From Ferrovibrio sp. (lineage in GTDB: Bacteria > Pseudomonadota > Alphaproteobacteria > Ferrovibrionales > Ferrovibrionaceae): 40,830 nucleotides of DNA. Positions 39,679 to 40,830 of the stretch are shown piece by piece. The DNA is taken from positions 1-40,830 of the forward strand of contig NZ_JAHBYG010000038.1 of the NCBI RefSeq assembly GCF_019636075.1, given 5' to 3'. Each line of letters starts with the position of its first letter. The stretch's first letter is position 1. The notes under the pieces are model-generated. The model saw only the letters and a list, made by a program, of their open reading frames with translations, ran no database searches and was not told the origin of the DNA. Made by a program: the position numbers and the translations under genes.

Positions 39679-40830
39679 TGGCGGCCCGCGCCCCAGAGCA
39701 GATGCCCCAAGGCCGCACTGAGGCGGCCGGCAACACCGAGCTGGCCCACGCTGTCGCCGGCCACCAGGGCCACGTCGATAGGCTGCATCTCGGGCGCGGT
39801 GATGCTCAGCTTGGCCAGCGGCGTGCCCTTGGCTATCGGCGCCGGAATGTTGTTGTCGTAGGTCAGCACCACTTTCATGCCGGCGCGATTGCGGCGCGCC
39901 ATGGTGACGGCGATATCGCGCTCCAGCACCAGCGGCACCTTGGCCTTGTCGCCCAGCCACACATCGGCTTCCTCCACCACGCTGCCGGCGGAGAAAATCT
40001 TGTAGGTCTCGTATTCGCGGAAGCCGATTTCCATCAGCCGCTCCGCCTCGCGCGAACGCTCGTTCATGCTCTTCAAGCCGTTCACCACCAGGATCAGCCG
40101 GCGATCACCGCGCTTGGCGGAAGCGGTAAGGCCATAACCGGCAGCCTCGGTATGGCCGGTCTTCAGGCCATCGGCGCCGATATCCTTGTAAAGCAGCGGA
40201 TTGCGGTTGCCCTGGGTGATCGGCTTCTTGCTTACGCTGTCGATGCCGTAGGTAAAATCCTTCTCCGAATAGAAGTGATAATATTGCGGGAAATCATTGA
40301 TGATGCGCTGGGCCAGAATGGCGAGATCGCGCGCTGTGGTGAGATGCTCGGGATCGGGCCAGCCCGATGCATTGCGGAACGTGCTGTTATGCAGACCGAT
40401 CTGCTTGGCGCGCTCGTTCATCATTTCGGCGAAGCGTTCCTCGCTGCCGGCGATGCCTTCCGCCAGCACGATGCAGGCATCGTTGCCCGACTGGATGATC
40501 ACGCCGCGCAGCAGGTCTTCGATCTTCACGCGATCGGCCACATGCACGAACATCTTCGAGCCCTGCATGCGCCAGGCTTTTTCGCTGACCGGGAATACAT
40601 CGTCCATGCGCAGCTTGCCCGATGCCAACTGGTCGAACACCATATAGGCGGTCATCAGCTTCGACATCGAGGATGGCGGCATCAGGTCGTCGGCATTCTT
40701 CTCGAAAATCACCGCGCCGCTATTGGCATCCAGCAAAACCATCTGCCGCGCCAGCGTGTCGATACGGCCAAGCTGGGCCCAGGCCTGGTTCCAGGCCGCA
40801 TTGCTAACAAGCAGAGCCGCCAGCAGGGCG
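39675..40830 (-). CDS. dacA: D-alanyl-D-alanine carboxypeptidase, 5' end beyond window
   Basis: The start lies outside the right edge; the visible part begins within a signal peptide (ALLAALLVSN, cleavage near WAQ). The serine peptidase S11 motifs follow: SMSK (S-x-x-K, with serine nucleophile), SGN (S-x-N) and KTG in GLKTGHTEAAGYGL. A C-terminal PBP5-type domain and an amphipathic tail complete it. It trims the terminal D-Ala from peptidoglycan stem peptides at the outer face of the inner membrane. The ATG at 40742 that an ORF search reports is internal, not the real start. It overlaps tmk. Confidence 0.93.
   Translation of the reverse strand, partial: ALLAALLVSNAAWNQAWAQLGRIDTLARQMVLLDANSGAVIFEKNADDLMPPSSMSKLMTAYMVFDQLASGKLRMDDVFPVSEKAWRMQGSKMFVHVADRVKIEDLLRGVIIQSGNDACIVLAEGIAGSEERFAEMMNERAKQIGLHNSTFRNASGWPDPEHLTTARDLAILAQRIINDFPQYYHFYSEKDFTYGIDSVSKKPITQGNRNPLLYKDIGADGLKTGHTEAAGYGLTASAKRGDRRLILVVNGLKSMNERSREAERLMEIGFREYETYKIFSAGSVVEEADVWLGDKAKVPLVLERDIAVTMARRNRAGMKVVLTYDNNIPAPIAKGTPLAKLSITAPEMQPIDVALVAGDSVGQLGVAGRLSAALGHLLWGAGRQ

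Overview
The window looks like chromosomal DNA of a high-G+C alphaproteobacterium, probably a Rhodospirillales-like lineage. This rests on the AapJQMP-type amino-acid transporter, the dacA-tmk-holB order, the GC-rich codon use and the FecIRA-type iron system with PepSY/DUF3325/DUF3649 partners. The species assignment is inference. No rRNA, tRNA, CRISPR array or intact insertion sequence was seen.

Left edge (1-2205): an AT-rich, foreign-looking stretch. A minus-strand gene with an R-x4-H (HEPN-like) motif runs off the left edge. A DUF4160/DUF2442 pair (probable toxin-antitoxin type) follows. This pair lies between two imperfect direct repeats that both correspond to the 3' end of a ChrR-type cupin anti-sigma gene, as if something had integrated at that 3' end. 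The intact chrR-like gene is an orphan with no sigma gene beside it.

2310-8483: housekeeping and sulfur metabolism. Genes are a gamma-glutamylcyclotransferase-like protein, a NUDIX ADP-sugar pyrophosphatase, cysteine synthase, an AlaX editing protein, a mercaptopyruvate sulfurtransferase, a GNAT enzyme, a CGNR zinc-finger regulator, and divergently an AzlCD branched-chain amino-acid exporter.

8597-14689 (minus): a polar amino-acid ABC importer. It has two tandem binding-protein paralogues, each followed by a hairpin terminator, then aapQ, aapM and aapP, and finally a Cys-rich secreted protein. Short repeated hexamers or heptamers sit in front of aapQ and the first binding protein.

14886-21283 (plus): a cell-surface-signalling iron/siderophore uptake operon: FecI-like sigma, FecR-like anti-sigma, FecA-like TonB receptor with STN domain, DUF3325, DUF3649 and PepSY membrane proteins. 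It converges with, and overlaps, a YqaA-type membrane protein cotranscribed with an M20 peptidase. A divergent cystathionine beta-lyase and an enoyl-CoA isomerase-like gene follow.

25097-26570 (minus): a small membrane protein, a ParE/RHH toxin-antitoxin pair with a perfect operator, and a Fur/Zur regulator.

26623-37097: a divergent locus that reads as one catabolic system. On the minus strand are a LivK-type binding protein, LivGFHM and an alpha/beta hydrolase. On the plus strand are a TetR regulator, a PaaG-like isomerase, an acyl-CoA ligase, two single-hotdog MaoC-like proteins and a second alpha/beta hydrolase. Two matching 24-bp dyads lie in the shared promoter region. Import, CoA activation, isomerisation/hydration and hydrolysis of an unidentified carboxylic acid is the inferred role; this is the best candidate for an undescribed system here.

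37118-40830 (minus): dacA (start cut off by the window edge), tmk, holB and a Crp/Fnr-type regulator, tightly packed.
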